In this document: positions 8,526 through 16,812 of the stretch, in pieces | Position numbering within the stretch: position 1 is the stretch's first letter | How the letters are laid out: each line of letters starts with the position of its first letter | DNA from: Pseudoalteromonas sp. | Lineage (GTDB): Bacteria > Pseudomonadota > Gammaproteobacteria > Enterobacterales > Alteromonadaceae | Assembly (NCBI RefSeq): GCF_018402495.1 | Contig: NZ_JAGYIU010000001.1 | Coordinates: 62,001 to 126,000 of the forward strand | DNA: 64,000 bases | Direction of reading: 5' to 3' | Notes under the pieces: model-generated | Databases searched by the model: none | What the model was told of the DNA's origin: nothing | The model's input: only the letters and a program-made list of their open reading frames with translations | Made by a program: the position numbers and the translations under genes

Positions 8526-9443
8526 GTGTATTTAAGCTATTTTGGTCTACAAGAAAAGCCATTTTCAATTTCGCCTAACCCCCACTATTTATTCTTAAGT
8601 GAACGTCATAAAGAGGCATTGGCGCATTTAACTTATGGCTTAGGTGAAGACGGTGGCTTTGTATTGTTAACGGGTGAAGTAGGCACAGGTAAAACGACAA
8701 TAACTCGAAGTATGTTAGAGCGACTGCCTGAAAACACCCAAGTAGCGATGATCCATAACCCTGCATTATCAGAACTTGAATTATTAGCAAGTATCTGTGA
8801 TGAACTCAAAATAACGTACGATACTGAAAAATCTACGCTTAAAAGTTTAACAGATGTTATTAAAAAGCACCTTGAGTTTAATAGTAAAGCGGGTGGTCAT
8901 ACTATTTTAATTATAGATGAAGCCCAACTGCTTGCGCCTAATGTGTTAGAGCAGCTAAGGCTGTTGACTAATATTGAAACAGATCATAAAAAATTATTGC
9001 AAATAGTATTGGTCGGTCAACCTGAGTTACAGGCACTTTTAAAGCGTAATGAGTTAAGGCAACTAGCACAGCGGATAACCGCTAGGTACCACTTGCTGGC
9101 GCTGACACCCGGACAGACCATTGCTTACATTCAACATAGGTTACATATTGCTGGCTGTGATAAAAAAATATTCTCAATAGAGGCAATGCAAATGGTGCAT
9201 CAGCTCACAGGTGGTGTGCCACGTTTAATGAATTTAGTGTGTGAACGTGCATTGGTGGGGGCTTTTTCTAAACAGCAGGCGGTCGTTGATAGCGATATTG
9301 TTAAGCAGGCTGCAAGTGAGTCTTTACCTATCGACTTTATTGCAACAAAAAATGAGTCCAACAAAACTCGTTCTATTTGGCCTTATGGTGCTGCTGCGTT
9401 AACGCTTTTCGTTGCAGGCATTGGCCTTTCATTTATTTTTTAG
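8526..9443 (+). CDS. gspA: Type II secretion AAA ATPase GspA/ExeA (short form)
   Basis: This 305-residue AAA ATPase of the ExeA/MshM family has Walker A GEVGTGKTT and Walker B ILIIDEAQ. A C-terminal hydrophobic anchor covers roughly residues 283-305. In Aeromonas, ExeA with ExeB drives assembly of the secretin multimer through peptidoglycan. This copy stops after the membrane segment, so it lacks the periplasmic peptidoglycan-binding extension that makes ExeA about 550 residues long. The start is GTG at 8526 with AAGGA eight bases ahead. The gspB homologue lies 11 bases downstream, which favours a type II secretion role over the related MshM protein. The rest of the gsp operon is not in this window. 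Confidence 0.85.
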   Translation: MYLSYFGLQEKPFSISPNPHYLFLSERHKEALAHLTYGLGEDGGFVLLTGEVGTGKTTITRSMLERLPENTQVAMIHNPALSELELLASICDELKITYDTEKSTLKSLTDVIKKHLEFNSKAGGHTILIIDEAQLLAPNVLEQLRLLTNIETDHKKLLQIVLVGQPELQALLKRNELRQLAQRITARYHLLALTPGQTIAYIQHRLHIAGCDKKIFSIEAMQMVHQLTGGVPRLMNLVCERALVGAFSKQQAVVDSDIVKQAASESLPIDFIATKNESNKTRSIWPYGAAALTLFVAGIGLSFIF

Positions 9444-9454
9444 TTAGGTGATTC

Positions 9455-10471
9455 ATGTCTTATTTATTAGATGCGTTAAAGCAGTCAAAGCACGATACCA
9501 TGAGCGCAGAACAGTATGATTTACAGGCGCAACAATTAAAGCAACAACGTCAGCTGATGACTTATCGTCGTATTAGTTTTTTACTTGTAGGAGGTATACT
9601 AGCAACAAGTATATTGGCCAGTGGTTTTTTTGTAGGCAAGTGGTTACAAAAAGAAAATATAACAGTAAAAACTAACCTTGTTCAAAATGACGTTATTGAA
9701 ACAGAACCAGTATTAGTTGTAGAAGAACCAACTAATACAGAAGAAAAAACAGCGGCAAAAGTAGCGCCAATACAAACAGTCACTACTTCACCTCCAGCAG
9801 TTACTACTTCGCTTAACAGCACGCCTGCATTAGCAGGGCAACTAGTTTATGTGCAAACCCCAACCGGTATTCAACAAATGTTACTTACACCGCAAGGTCA
9901 GTATTTATCTCTGAGTGCTAATCAAGAGCTCCAGTCGCAAACGCAAAATTTCTCGGCGCAGAATAACGTTTCATCTAGTTTTCAATCACCGAGCAGCCAA
10001 CCGCAAAGTGTACCAACTCAACCAGCGAAAAGAACACTCACTGCAAATGAGTTGAGTAAATACAAGGTGTTAGGTAAACCACTTAATCAAAGTGTGCCTG
10101 CGCAGCCAGAGGCAAATGATGAACTCGATACGGTTCCCGACACGCTGAAAAATGCGTTTGCGCAAGCAGTCAATGACACAGAGACAACGACCGACTACGA
10201 AGTAACTCAAGGTTCTCGTCATTCATCACGGGTACAACCCGTTGAGCTACTTCCTGACGGTTTGCAAAGCATGCTGCCGAGCATTAAATATCAGGCGCAT
10301 ATTTATGCTTCTACTGCAGATAAGCGCTGGATAAAACTCAATGGCAGAGAGCTCTATGAAGGAGAGTCTATTGGTGCGTTGAAGGTGTTAGAAATAACAC
10401 CCGATCAGAGCGTTCTTGATTTTGATGGCTATGAGTTTAGTTTAAAAGCCTTGCAAGATTGGCCACAATAG
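9455..10471 (+). CDS. gspB: Type II secretion protein GspB/ExeB
   Basis: This 338-residue bitopic inner-membrane protein begins with the family opening MSYLLDALKQSK and a short cytoplasmic helix, then one transmembrane segment (about residues 42-63). A long Pro/Gln/Thr-rich periplasmic linker follows. The C-terminal domain of about 70 residues contains YQAHIYAS, RWIKLNGRELYEGE and the closing VLDFDGYEFSLKAL, matching the GspB C-terminal domain. It partners with GspA in placing the secretin. The ATG follows AGGTGA, 11 bases after gspA, so the two are cotranscribed. A small GCCAC/GTGGC hairpin overlaps the stop codon. Confidence 0.88.
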   Translation: MSYLLDALKQSKHDTMSAEQYDLQAQQLKQQRQLMTYRRISFLLVGGILATSILASGFFVGKWLQKENITVKTNLVQNDVIETEPVLVVEEPTNTEEKTAAKVAPIQTVTTSPPAVTTSLNSTPALAGQLVYVQTPTGIQQMLLTPQGQYLSLSANQELQSQTQNFSAQNNVSSSFQSPSSQPQSVPTQPAKRTLTANELSKYKVLGKPLNQSVPAQPEANDELDTVPDTLKNAFAQAVNDTETTTDYEVTQGSRHSSRVQPVELLPDGLQSMLPSIKYQAHIYASTADKRWIKLNGRELYEGESIGALKVLEITPDQSVLDFDGYEFSLKALQDWPQ

Positions 10472-10478
10472 TGGCTTA

Positions 10479-11398
10479 TTAACTAAAAATAGAGTGCTTA
10501 TAAAAACCTTCTAAATCTATATTATATTGTTTGGGTTTTACTGCTGATTCAAGTGTGTCTTGGATTTTTTTATTTGATAGGTCAATATCTTGAACTTCAG
10601 TATAGCGCCCGTGTTTTGCGTTAAAAAACGTTTTTACTACTGGTTTTAATAGCGTAGTGGGGTTACTTTTGGTTACCAGCCCCACTTTTTGGCTAGAAAG
10701 TTTTACCAGCGTTCCCATAGGGTGAATACCAATGCATTGAATAAACTTATTCAGCAGCGCGCCATCAAAGCTATCAGGTCAGCCTTGTTTTAATATTTTA
10801 AACGCTTTTATGGGCTCCATGCCCGCTTTATAAACGCGTTCAGCGGTTAATGCATCATAAACATCAACAATAGAGGCCATACGAACGTACTGGCTTATTT
10901 CATCGCCCTTTATACCAAAGGTATAGCCCTTGCAATCTAAGCGTTCATGATACATAACTGTGATATCTACGGCGATTCCGGTTAATCCAGCATCTTCTAA
11001 TATTTCTTTGCTAAAGCGCGCATGGTTTTGTATCACTTTAAATTCTTCGTCAGTGTAGCGACCGGGTTTGTTGAGAATAGCATCAGGTATTTTATTTACC
11101 CCATTTCCTGCCCAGCACTGTGCTTTGTAAGCTAAGTGCTGGGTTTGATTTTGTGTTTAGCCGTTGAAGTGAGTTGTTTTTCAACTTCTTCAGAGAGCAA
11201 CATTCTATCTGGATCGATTTCAACCTCTAAAACCCTAGACTTTATCAATTTATCAATTCCACTTTGCGTTTCTAGTCAGCCATTGATTTTAATTCTAATA
11301 TTGCTAGCTTGCTTAATAACTTTTTGTACAAACATACTCGGCTTTAACTGAGCAGTAGGAATAGTTTTTAAAGTAAACTTTAGTTTACATTTAGCAAT
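10479..11398 (-). pseudogene. Decayed HD-GYP domain cyclic-di-GMP phosphodiesterase
   Basis: The minus strand between the putA terminator and gspB carries a broken HD-GYP protein. The N-terminal DUF3391-like part reads KTIPTAQLKPSMFVQKV and IDPDRMLLSEEVEKQL but is interrupted by TGA at 11278-11276 and ends at TAG 11134-11132. The homology resumes in another frame at NKIPDAILNKPGRYTDEEF near 11095 and continues through YHERLDCKGYTFG and DVYDALTAERVYK, to be stopped by TGA at 10781-10779. The same frame then carries on with DSFDGALLNKFIQCIGI and a tail ending at 10479. About 100 residues around the catalytic HD dyad are missing, and the HHERxDGxGYP motif is degenerate. There is no clear start codon. 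It cannot encode an active enzyme. Confidence 0.88.
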
Positions 11399-11427
11399 AA
11401 AAAAGGCATCAAATTGATGCCTTTTTA
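11399..11427. terminator. Bidirectional terminator downstream of putA
   Basis: AAAAAGGCATC and GATGCCTTTTT are perfect 11-base arms around a five-base loop, with A and T runs on either side. It ends putA on the minus strand and separates it from the HD-GYP remnant. Confidence 0.88.
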
Positions 11428-11446
11428 ATTAAATGATGACTATTTT

Positions 11447-14400
11447 CTATTCATCATCTTCAACAAGCGTCATCAACGAGGTGTTACCGCCTGATGCCGT
11501 TGTATCGATGCTGATTGTTTTTTCAGTAATAAGGCGCTTAATTAGCGTGTCGTAATACTCAGAGCTGATCACTGGCAGTATTGCGCCTTTACGTTGTGCA
11601 AGCTGTTGGCTGAAGTAGCCTAAGCGAGAAGAACGTGCAGCAACTACCGCACCCGCTAGGTGAGGGTGTGCCAATATAGCTTGTAACTGGTTTGGTTTAG
11701 CTACTTGAAAAACACCTTCAGCAACGCCGGTTGCAATAAACTTATCTCTAAAGGCAACCGCTTCGTCATAAAATATTTCAGAGGCTACTGTAATTACCGT
11801 ATTACCAGCCGCTAGTGCGGTAATAATCGACAGTGCCCAAAAGTTAAATGAGGTGCTTTTATCTGCGTAACAAACCACACAACCACGAGCTTCAAGGTGA
11901 AGTGTATTCGACTCACCTGTTGGCCCTGGCAATGTTGTATATTTACGCATGTGCTTTTCTAAGCGGTTTAACTGAGCGCGAGCATCGGCAAGTGTTAACG
12001 CTAAATCGTCCGCGAGGTCGTCAATAATTTCAACCGTCGCTACTTTCGCTAATAACTGACGTACCGCAGAAACACGGTCATTCAGTGGCGTTGCACGCCA
12101 GATTTTTTCATCGCGCATAGAGTTAACCATCAGCTTTTCTACTTGCTCATTTGCGCCACTGTAGTGGTGTAAATCAAGCTCATCTGGCGTTAGGTTAGTC
12201 ATTTGTACGTTATCTGGTGATGCTTTTTCTTTCACTAGGCGTTGTAGGTAGTTTGGTCCACCGGCTTTCGGGCCAGTACCAGAGAGTCCACGGCCACCAA
12301 ACGGTTGCACGCCAACAATAGCGCCAATCATGTTGCGATTAATGTATACGTTACCGGCGCGCGACATTTTAGCTAAATGCTCACAACGTTCTTCAATGCG
12401 AGAGTGGATACCCATGGTTAAGCCGTAACCCGTGTTGTTGATTTGATCGACAACACTATCTAGTTCACTCGCTTTAAAGCGGATTACATGAACACACGGG
12501 CCAAATACTTCACGTTTTAACACTGATAAGTCTTTAATTTCGTATAAACGTGGTGCAAAGAAAAATGCGCCATTTTCACTGTTATCAGGAATTTTGCATT
12601 CATAGTGAAGTGTTGCATTACCTTTTAGGTATTCAACATGGTCGTTGAGTGTTTTAAGTGCTTTTTCATCAATTACAGGGCCTACATCAGTAGAGAGTAA
12701 TGATGGGTCGCCAATGTGCAACTCAGCAAGTGCGCCTTTAAGCATCTCGATAATGCCATCAGCTACGTCTTCTTGAATAAAGAGTACGCGTAATGCTGAA
12801 CAACGTTGACCTGCACTTTGGAAACCAGAACTGATAACATCATCAACAACTTGCTCAGGAAGCGCTGTTGAATCAACAATCATACAGTTTTGGCCGCCAG
12901 TTTCTGCAATTAAAGGCACCTGAATATCGTTACGTGCCGCTAATGTTTGCGAGATAAGCGTGCCTGTTTCAGTTGAACCTGTAAACATAACAGCTTGAAT
13001 ACGCTCATCAGGAACAATGGTTTTACCCACTTCGCTACCGCGAGCAATGACAGGCTGTACAACGTGCTCAGGTAAACCAACTGATAGCATTAATTCAATA
13101 GCACGTAGTGCGATTAAGCTGGTTTGCTCTGCTGGTTTTGCAATAACCGTGTTACCAGTCACAATGGCCGCAGCAACTTGACCCAAGAAAATCGCTAGCG
13201 GGAAGTTCCATGGGCTAATACATAAAATAACACCACGGGCTTCAAAGCGCTCATCTTGTGCAAGCTCTTCAGCACGGGCTGCGTAGTAGCGGCAAAAATC
13301 AACCGCTTCACGTACTTCATCAATACCATCTTGTGCTACTTTACCTGCTTCTTTAATACAGATAGCCACAAGCTCATCGTGATGGCGTTCTAAGATGTCA
13401 GCAACGCGACGCAACAAATTAGCGCGCTCTTTTACCGGTGTTTGTGACCATGATTCAAATGCGGTTTCAGCGTTGGCTAGCAACACTTTCATTTCATCGC
13501 TATTTTGTAATTTTACATGGCCAATAATTTCTTTATGGTTTGCTGGGTTTTTAACTGCCAATGCACCCTCTGGCACTTGGCTTTCATCAATTAAGTGCTC
13601 TTCAAACCACGCGTCTAAATTTTCTTTAAACGGGGTTATTACGTTAATGTCAGTTAAGTCCATGCCTTTTGAGTTGGCGCGTTCTTCACCGTATAAATCA
13701 ATAGGCATTTTTATTTGCGTGTTGTATTTGTTACGTAAACCTTGCAGTGTTTCAACAGGATCTGGTAATAATGCTTCAACCGGTTGTGTGGTATCCACAA
13801 TGGCATTTACAAACGATGAGTTAGCGCCGTTTTCTAGTAAACGACGTACAAGATAAGCAAGTAGGTCTTCGTGTTGGCCGACCGGTGCGTATACGCGGCA
13901 CTGAATTTTTTCTTCATCAACGATTTGGTCAAATAAAGATTCACCCATACCGTGAAGGCGTTGAAATTCAAACCCTGTGTTATCACCTTTGGCTACTTCC
14001 AAAATAGTGGCGGCGGTGTAGGCGTTGTGTGTTGCAAATTGCGGGTAAAGTACATCACGTGCTTCAAGCATTTTAATCGCACACGCTTTGTATGACACAT
14101 CCGTAGTTGCTTTACGCGTAAATACGGGGAAGTAATCTAAACCATCTTGTTGTGTGGTTTTGATTTCTGTGTCCCAGTATGCGCCTTTTACTAAACGCAC
14201 CATCATTTTGCGACCCACACGAGTTGCTAGGTCGGTTAGCCATTCAATCACAAAAATAGCGCGTTTTTGATAAGCCTGAACAGCTAAACCAAAACCTTGC
14301 CAATTGCCTAAATCGTCATCACTAAATACGGCTTCAATAACATCAAGAGAAATATCTAAACGGTCAGCTTCTTCTGCATCCACAGTAAAACCGATGTCGT

Positions 14401-15250
14401 ATTTTTTAGCGGCAAGGGCCAGTTCTTTTAGCTTTGGAACGATTTCTTCTATAACACGCTCTTTATGAGTGAACTCATAACGAGGGTGAATAGCTGATAA
14501 TTTTACAGAAATACCCGGGCTCTTAATTGGACCACGCCCGTTTGCTGCTTTACCGATAGCATGAATTGCATTCATGTAGCTATCAAAGTAACGCTGGGCG
14601 TCTTTCATTGTGCGAGCACCTTCGCCTAGCATATCGTATGAATACACATAGCCTTTTTTCTCTGTATCTGCTGCACGCTCAATGGCTTCGTCAATGGTAC
14701 GGCCCATTACGAATTGTTTACCCATTATTTTCATAGCAAAGTTAACAGACTTACGTATAACCGGTTCACCTAAGCGGCCGATGGTTTTTTTAAGTATGCC
14801 AAACTGTTGTTCTTTAGTTTTATCGTTATAGTTAACCATTTTACCGGTTACTAATAACCCCCATGATGAGGCATTTACAAATAACGAGTCGCTACTGCCT
14901 AAGTGAGAGCTCCAATCGCCATTGGCTAATTTATCGCGTATTAATGTTTCTTGAGTTGCTTTATCTGGCACGCGAAGCAAAGCTTCGGCTAAACACATTA
15001 ATACCACACCTTCTTCACTCGAGAGTGAAAATTCATTTAATAGCGCATCAACACCGCTTTGACCGTCTTGATCTCTGCGAATATTGTGTACCATTTGGCG
15101 AGCTCTTTCCCATGCACGACTTCGTGCTTTAACACCGACTTCAGCAAGTGGTAAAATATGATCAATAACCGCATTTTCATCAATACGGTAAAAGTCACGG
15201 ATCTTTTGTCTAATTGGACAAGTAGTCGTTAAATCGCCATTAAATAACAT
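11447..15250 (-). CDS. putA: Bifunctional proline dehydrogenase / delta-1-pyrroline-5-carboxylate dehydrogenase PutA
   Basis: This protein of about 1267 residues converts proline to glutamate in two steps, feeding electrons to quinone and NAD. The N-terminal half is the FAD-dependent proline dehydrogenase barrel (for example MVRLVKGAYWDTEIK and EFQRLHGMGE). The second is an aldehyde dehydrogenase with PWNFPLAIFLGQ, ETGGQN and the SAGQRCSALR catalytic cysteine segment. A C-terminal extra domain follows. It lacks the ribbon-helix-helix DNA-binding domain that makes E. coli PutA a self-repressor, so the divergent Lrp-family gene is the likely regulator. The frame opens at TTG 15256, but ATG 15250 is the better start because GAGGG lies six bases ahead of it. 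Confidence 0.95.
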   Translation of the reverse strand: MLFNGDLTTTCPIRQKIRDFYRIDENAVIDHILPLAEVGVKARSRAWERARQMVHNIRRDQDGQSGVDALLNEFSLSSEEGVVLMCLAEALLRVPDKATQETLIRDKLANGDWSSHLGSSDSLFVNASSWGLLVTGKMVNYNDKTKEQQFGILKKTIGRLGEPVIRKSVNFAMKIMGKQFVMGRTIDEAIERAADTEKKGYVYSYDMLGEGARTMKDAQRYFDSYMNAIHAIGKAANGRGPIKSPGISVKLSAIHPRYEFTHKERVIEEIVPKLKELALAAKKYDIGFTVDAEEADRLDISLDVIEAVFSDDDLGNWQGFGLAVQAYQKRAIFVIEWLTDLATRVGRKMMVRLVKGAYWDTEIKTTQQDGLDYFPVFTRKATTDVSYKACAIKMLEARDVLYPQFATHNAYTAATILEVAKGDNTGFEFQRLHGMGESLFDQIVDEEKIQCRVYAPVGQHEDLLAYLVRRLLENGANSSFVNAIVDTTQPVEALLPDPVETLQGLRNKYNTQIKMPIDLYGEERANSKGMDLTDINVITPFKENLDAWFEEHLIDESQVPEGALAVKNPANHKEIIGHVKLQNSDEMKVLLANAETAFESWSQTPVKERANLLRRVADILERHHDELVAICIKEAGKVAQDGIDEVREAVDFCRYYAARAEELAQDERFEARGVILCISPWNFPLAIFLGQVAAAIVTGNTVIAKPAEQTSLIALRAIELMLSVGLPEHVVQPVIARGSEVGKTIVPDERIQAVMFTGSTETGTLISQTLAARNDIQVPLIAETGGQNCMIVDSTALPEQVVDDVISSGFQSAGQRCSALRVLFIQEDVADGIIEMLKGALAELHIGDPSLLSTDVGPVIDEKALKTLNDHVEYLKGNATLHYECKIPDNSENGAFFFAPRLYEIKDLSVLKREVFGPCVHVIRFKASELDSVVDQINNTGYGLTMGIHSRIEERCEHLAKMSRAGNVYINRNMIGAIVGVQPFGGRGLSGTGPKAGGPNYLQRLVKEKASPDNVQMTNLTPDELDLHHYSGANEQVEKLMVNSMRDEKIWRATPLNDRVSAVRQLLAKVATVEIIDDLADDLALTLADARAQLNRLEKHMRKYTTLPGPTGESNTLHLEARGCVVCYADKSTSFNFWALSIITALAAGNTVITVASEIFYDEAVAFRDKFIATGVAEGVFQVAKPNQLQAILAHPHLAGAVVAARSSRLGYFSQQLAQRKGAILPVISSEYYDTLIKRLITEKTISIDTTASGGNTSLMTLVEDDE

Positions 15251-15338
15251 AAGCAACCCTCAAGAGTGTTAAGACTTAGGATAATTATTTATTACCGCTA
15301 AATAGTTATTAGTGTAAAGCGTGCATTCTAATGAAAAT

Positions 15339-15355
15339 CCAGCAGAATATGCTGG
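15339..15355. promoter_or_regulatory. Lrp-type operator between putA and the Lrp-family gene
   Basis: CCAGCA-GAATA-TGCTGG is a perfect six-base palindrome with a five-base centre. The inner 15 bases match 13 positions of the E. coli Lrp consensus YAGHAWATTWTDCTR. It lies 89 bases from the putA start and 66 bases from the regulator start, as expected for control of both. Confidence 0.6.
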
Positions 15356-15420
15356 TTAATTTTGCCGTTTTACGATAATTTACAGGGTATATTATCAACT
15401 TATCCATATAAAATACTGAT

Positions 15421-15903
15421 ATGACTAATCCGAATAGATTACGCCTGCTCGATCGTATCGATATATCAATTTTAGACGTTTTGCAGCGCAATGGGAGAAT
15501 TTCAAATGTTAATCTGGCAAAACAAGTGAATTTGAGCCCCAGCCCGTGCTTAGACAGGGTTAAACGTCTAGAGCAAGAAGGCTACATTGAGGGCTATTTT
15601 GCAAAGTTAAGTGAGGAAAAGCTCAATCAAAGCTTAGTCGCGCATGTGCAGGTATCGTTAGTCACTTCAAATACGGCGGTATTTAAAGTGTTTCGTGAAC
15701 ACATTCTCAAAATTAAGCAGGTTGTTGAGTGCGATATGGTAGCCGGTGGTTACGATTATTTACTAAAAATTCGTGTCTCTAATATGGATGAATACAGAGA
15801 AGTGTTAGGTGATTTAGTCGATATACCTGGTGTGGGTACGCATCATACCTATATGGTAATAGAAAAGATTAAACAAGATACTGGGCTGCGTTTAGATATG
15901 TAA
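15421..15903 (+). CDS. Lrp/AsnC-family transcriptional regulator, probable putA regulator
   Basis: This 160-residue Lrp/AsnC protein has an N-terminal helix-turn-helix (LDRIDISILDVLQRNGRISNV then LAKQVNLSPSPCLDRVKRLE) and a C-terminal RAM ligand-binding domain with the GGYDYLLKIRV and DIPGVGTHHTYMV motifs. These domains assemble as dimers to octamers and sense amino acids. It is divergent from putA across 170 bases that hold an Lrp-like palindrome. In other proteobacteria an Lrp-type PutR activates putA in response to proline, and here PutA lacks its own DNA-binding domain. That role is therefore inferred from context. A global Lrp function is the alternative. Confidence 0.9.
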   Translation: MTNPNRLRLLDRIDISILDVLQRNGRISNVNLAKQVNLSPSPCLDRVKRLEQEGYIEGYFAKLSEEKLNQSLVAHVQVSLVTSNTAVFKVFREHILKIKQVVECDMVAGGYDYLLKIRVSNMDEYREVLGDLVDIPGVGTHHTYMVIEKIKQDTGLRLDM

Positions 15904-15933
15904 TCTTTGAGTAAATTATTGCAGGTATAAAAA

Positions 15934-15983
15934 ATAGCAGGCATAAAAAAAGCATCTTTCGATGCTTTTTTTATGCCTGCTAT
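15934..15983. terminator. Long perfect bidirectional terminator hairpin
   Basis: Two perfect 23-base arms (starting ATAGCAGGCAT and ending ATGCCTGCTAT) enclose a TTTC loop. Each arm contains a seven-base A or T run, so it can end the convergent regulator and ygiM transcripts. Confidence 0.9.
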
Positions 15984-15994
15984 TGAGGTGGCGC

Positions 15995-16600
15995 TTACGC
16001 CCAGCCTTCATAGCGTTTTCTGCGCGATAACACGATGGTTAAAATAATTCCTAAGAACAAACCTAAAAATGCGATAGCACCGCCATAAGTGAGTAGCTGA
16101 CGCTTTTCTTTAGCACTGGTTGCTTGCTTTAATTGTTGTTCTTGGGTAAGCGAGTCTTGTAATTGACTTATTTGTGCTAACAGCTGAGTATTTTGTTCGG
16201 TTAGCTGTGAGTTTTGTTCTTGTAGTTCAGGTAATTCTACTTGCGCTTGGCGTAATTCATTTTGCATAGCGCTAATTTCGTTGTTAAGCGCTTGATATTG
16301 CTGCTTTAAACCAGCTGATTCGCTGATAAATTTAGCCTCTACCCAGCCCTCGCGCTCTTTATCATCTTTAACTTTTATAAAACCGTTTTGTTCATCAGAT
16401 AATAAAGTTAGTTGGGTGCCTGCATCAATAGAACCGAGTAAGCGATAGTCTTTACTGGCGCCTGAACGCATAAAAGTATACAAGTTATCGATTATATAAG
16501 CTGTTTTGGCATTAGGAGGCGGCGTTGATTGAGCTTCCTCTGCTTGGCTCATAAACGAGGCGGCTGTAAAAAGCAGCCATAGTAAACAGTGTTTTAGCAT
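15995..16600 (-). CDS. ygiM: YgiM-like SH3-domain membrane protein (TIGR04211 type)
   Basis: This 201-residue protein starts with a signal peptide (about residues 1-20), followed by a bacterial SH3 domain (about 33-95; LYTFMRSGASKDYRLLGSIDAG and GWVEAKFI). A heptad-rich coiled coil occupies about residues 100-160, a single transmembrane helix about 172-192, and the tail is basic (SRRKRYEGW). This domain order matches E. coli YgiM. Its function is not settled. The SH3 part probably contacts envelope components from the periplasm. It is divergent from ygiF, the same neighbour as in enterobacteria, which supports the assignment. Confidence 0.88.
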   Translation of the reverse strand: MLKHCLLWLLFTAASFMSQAEEAQSTPPPNAKTAYIIDNLYTFMRSGASKDYRLLGSIDAGTQLTLLSDEQNGFIKVKDDKEREGWVEAKFISESAGLKQQYQALNNEISAMQNELRQAQVELPELQEQNSQLTEQNTQLLAQISQLQDSLTQEQQLKQATSAKEKRQLLTYGGAIAFLGLFLGIILTIVLSRRKRYEGWA

Positions 16601-16812
16601 TTATCTACCTTGTTAATCTAGCAGTGTCCGTTGTGAACGTGATTTTTGTTTCGCATAAGTATATAGATAGTATGGATTTAATAGTTTAATAGCAAGACAG
16701 ATATTGTAACCAGAGCATTTTGCTTGTGTGTTTATGACTAAAAAATTTGCAATATAGGGCTGCTTTGTTTATTTTGAGCACTTATTAATTTTAAGGGTAA
16801 TCCGCAAGCCTA

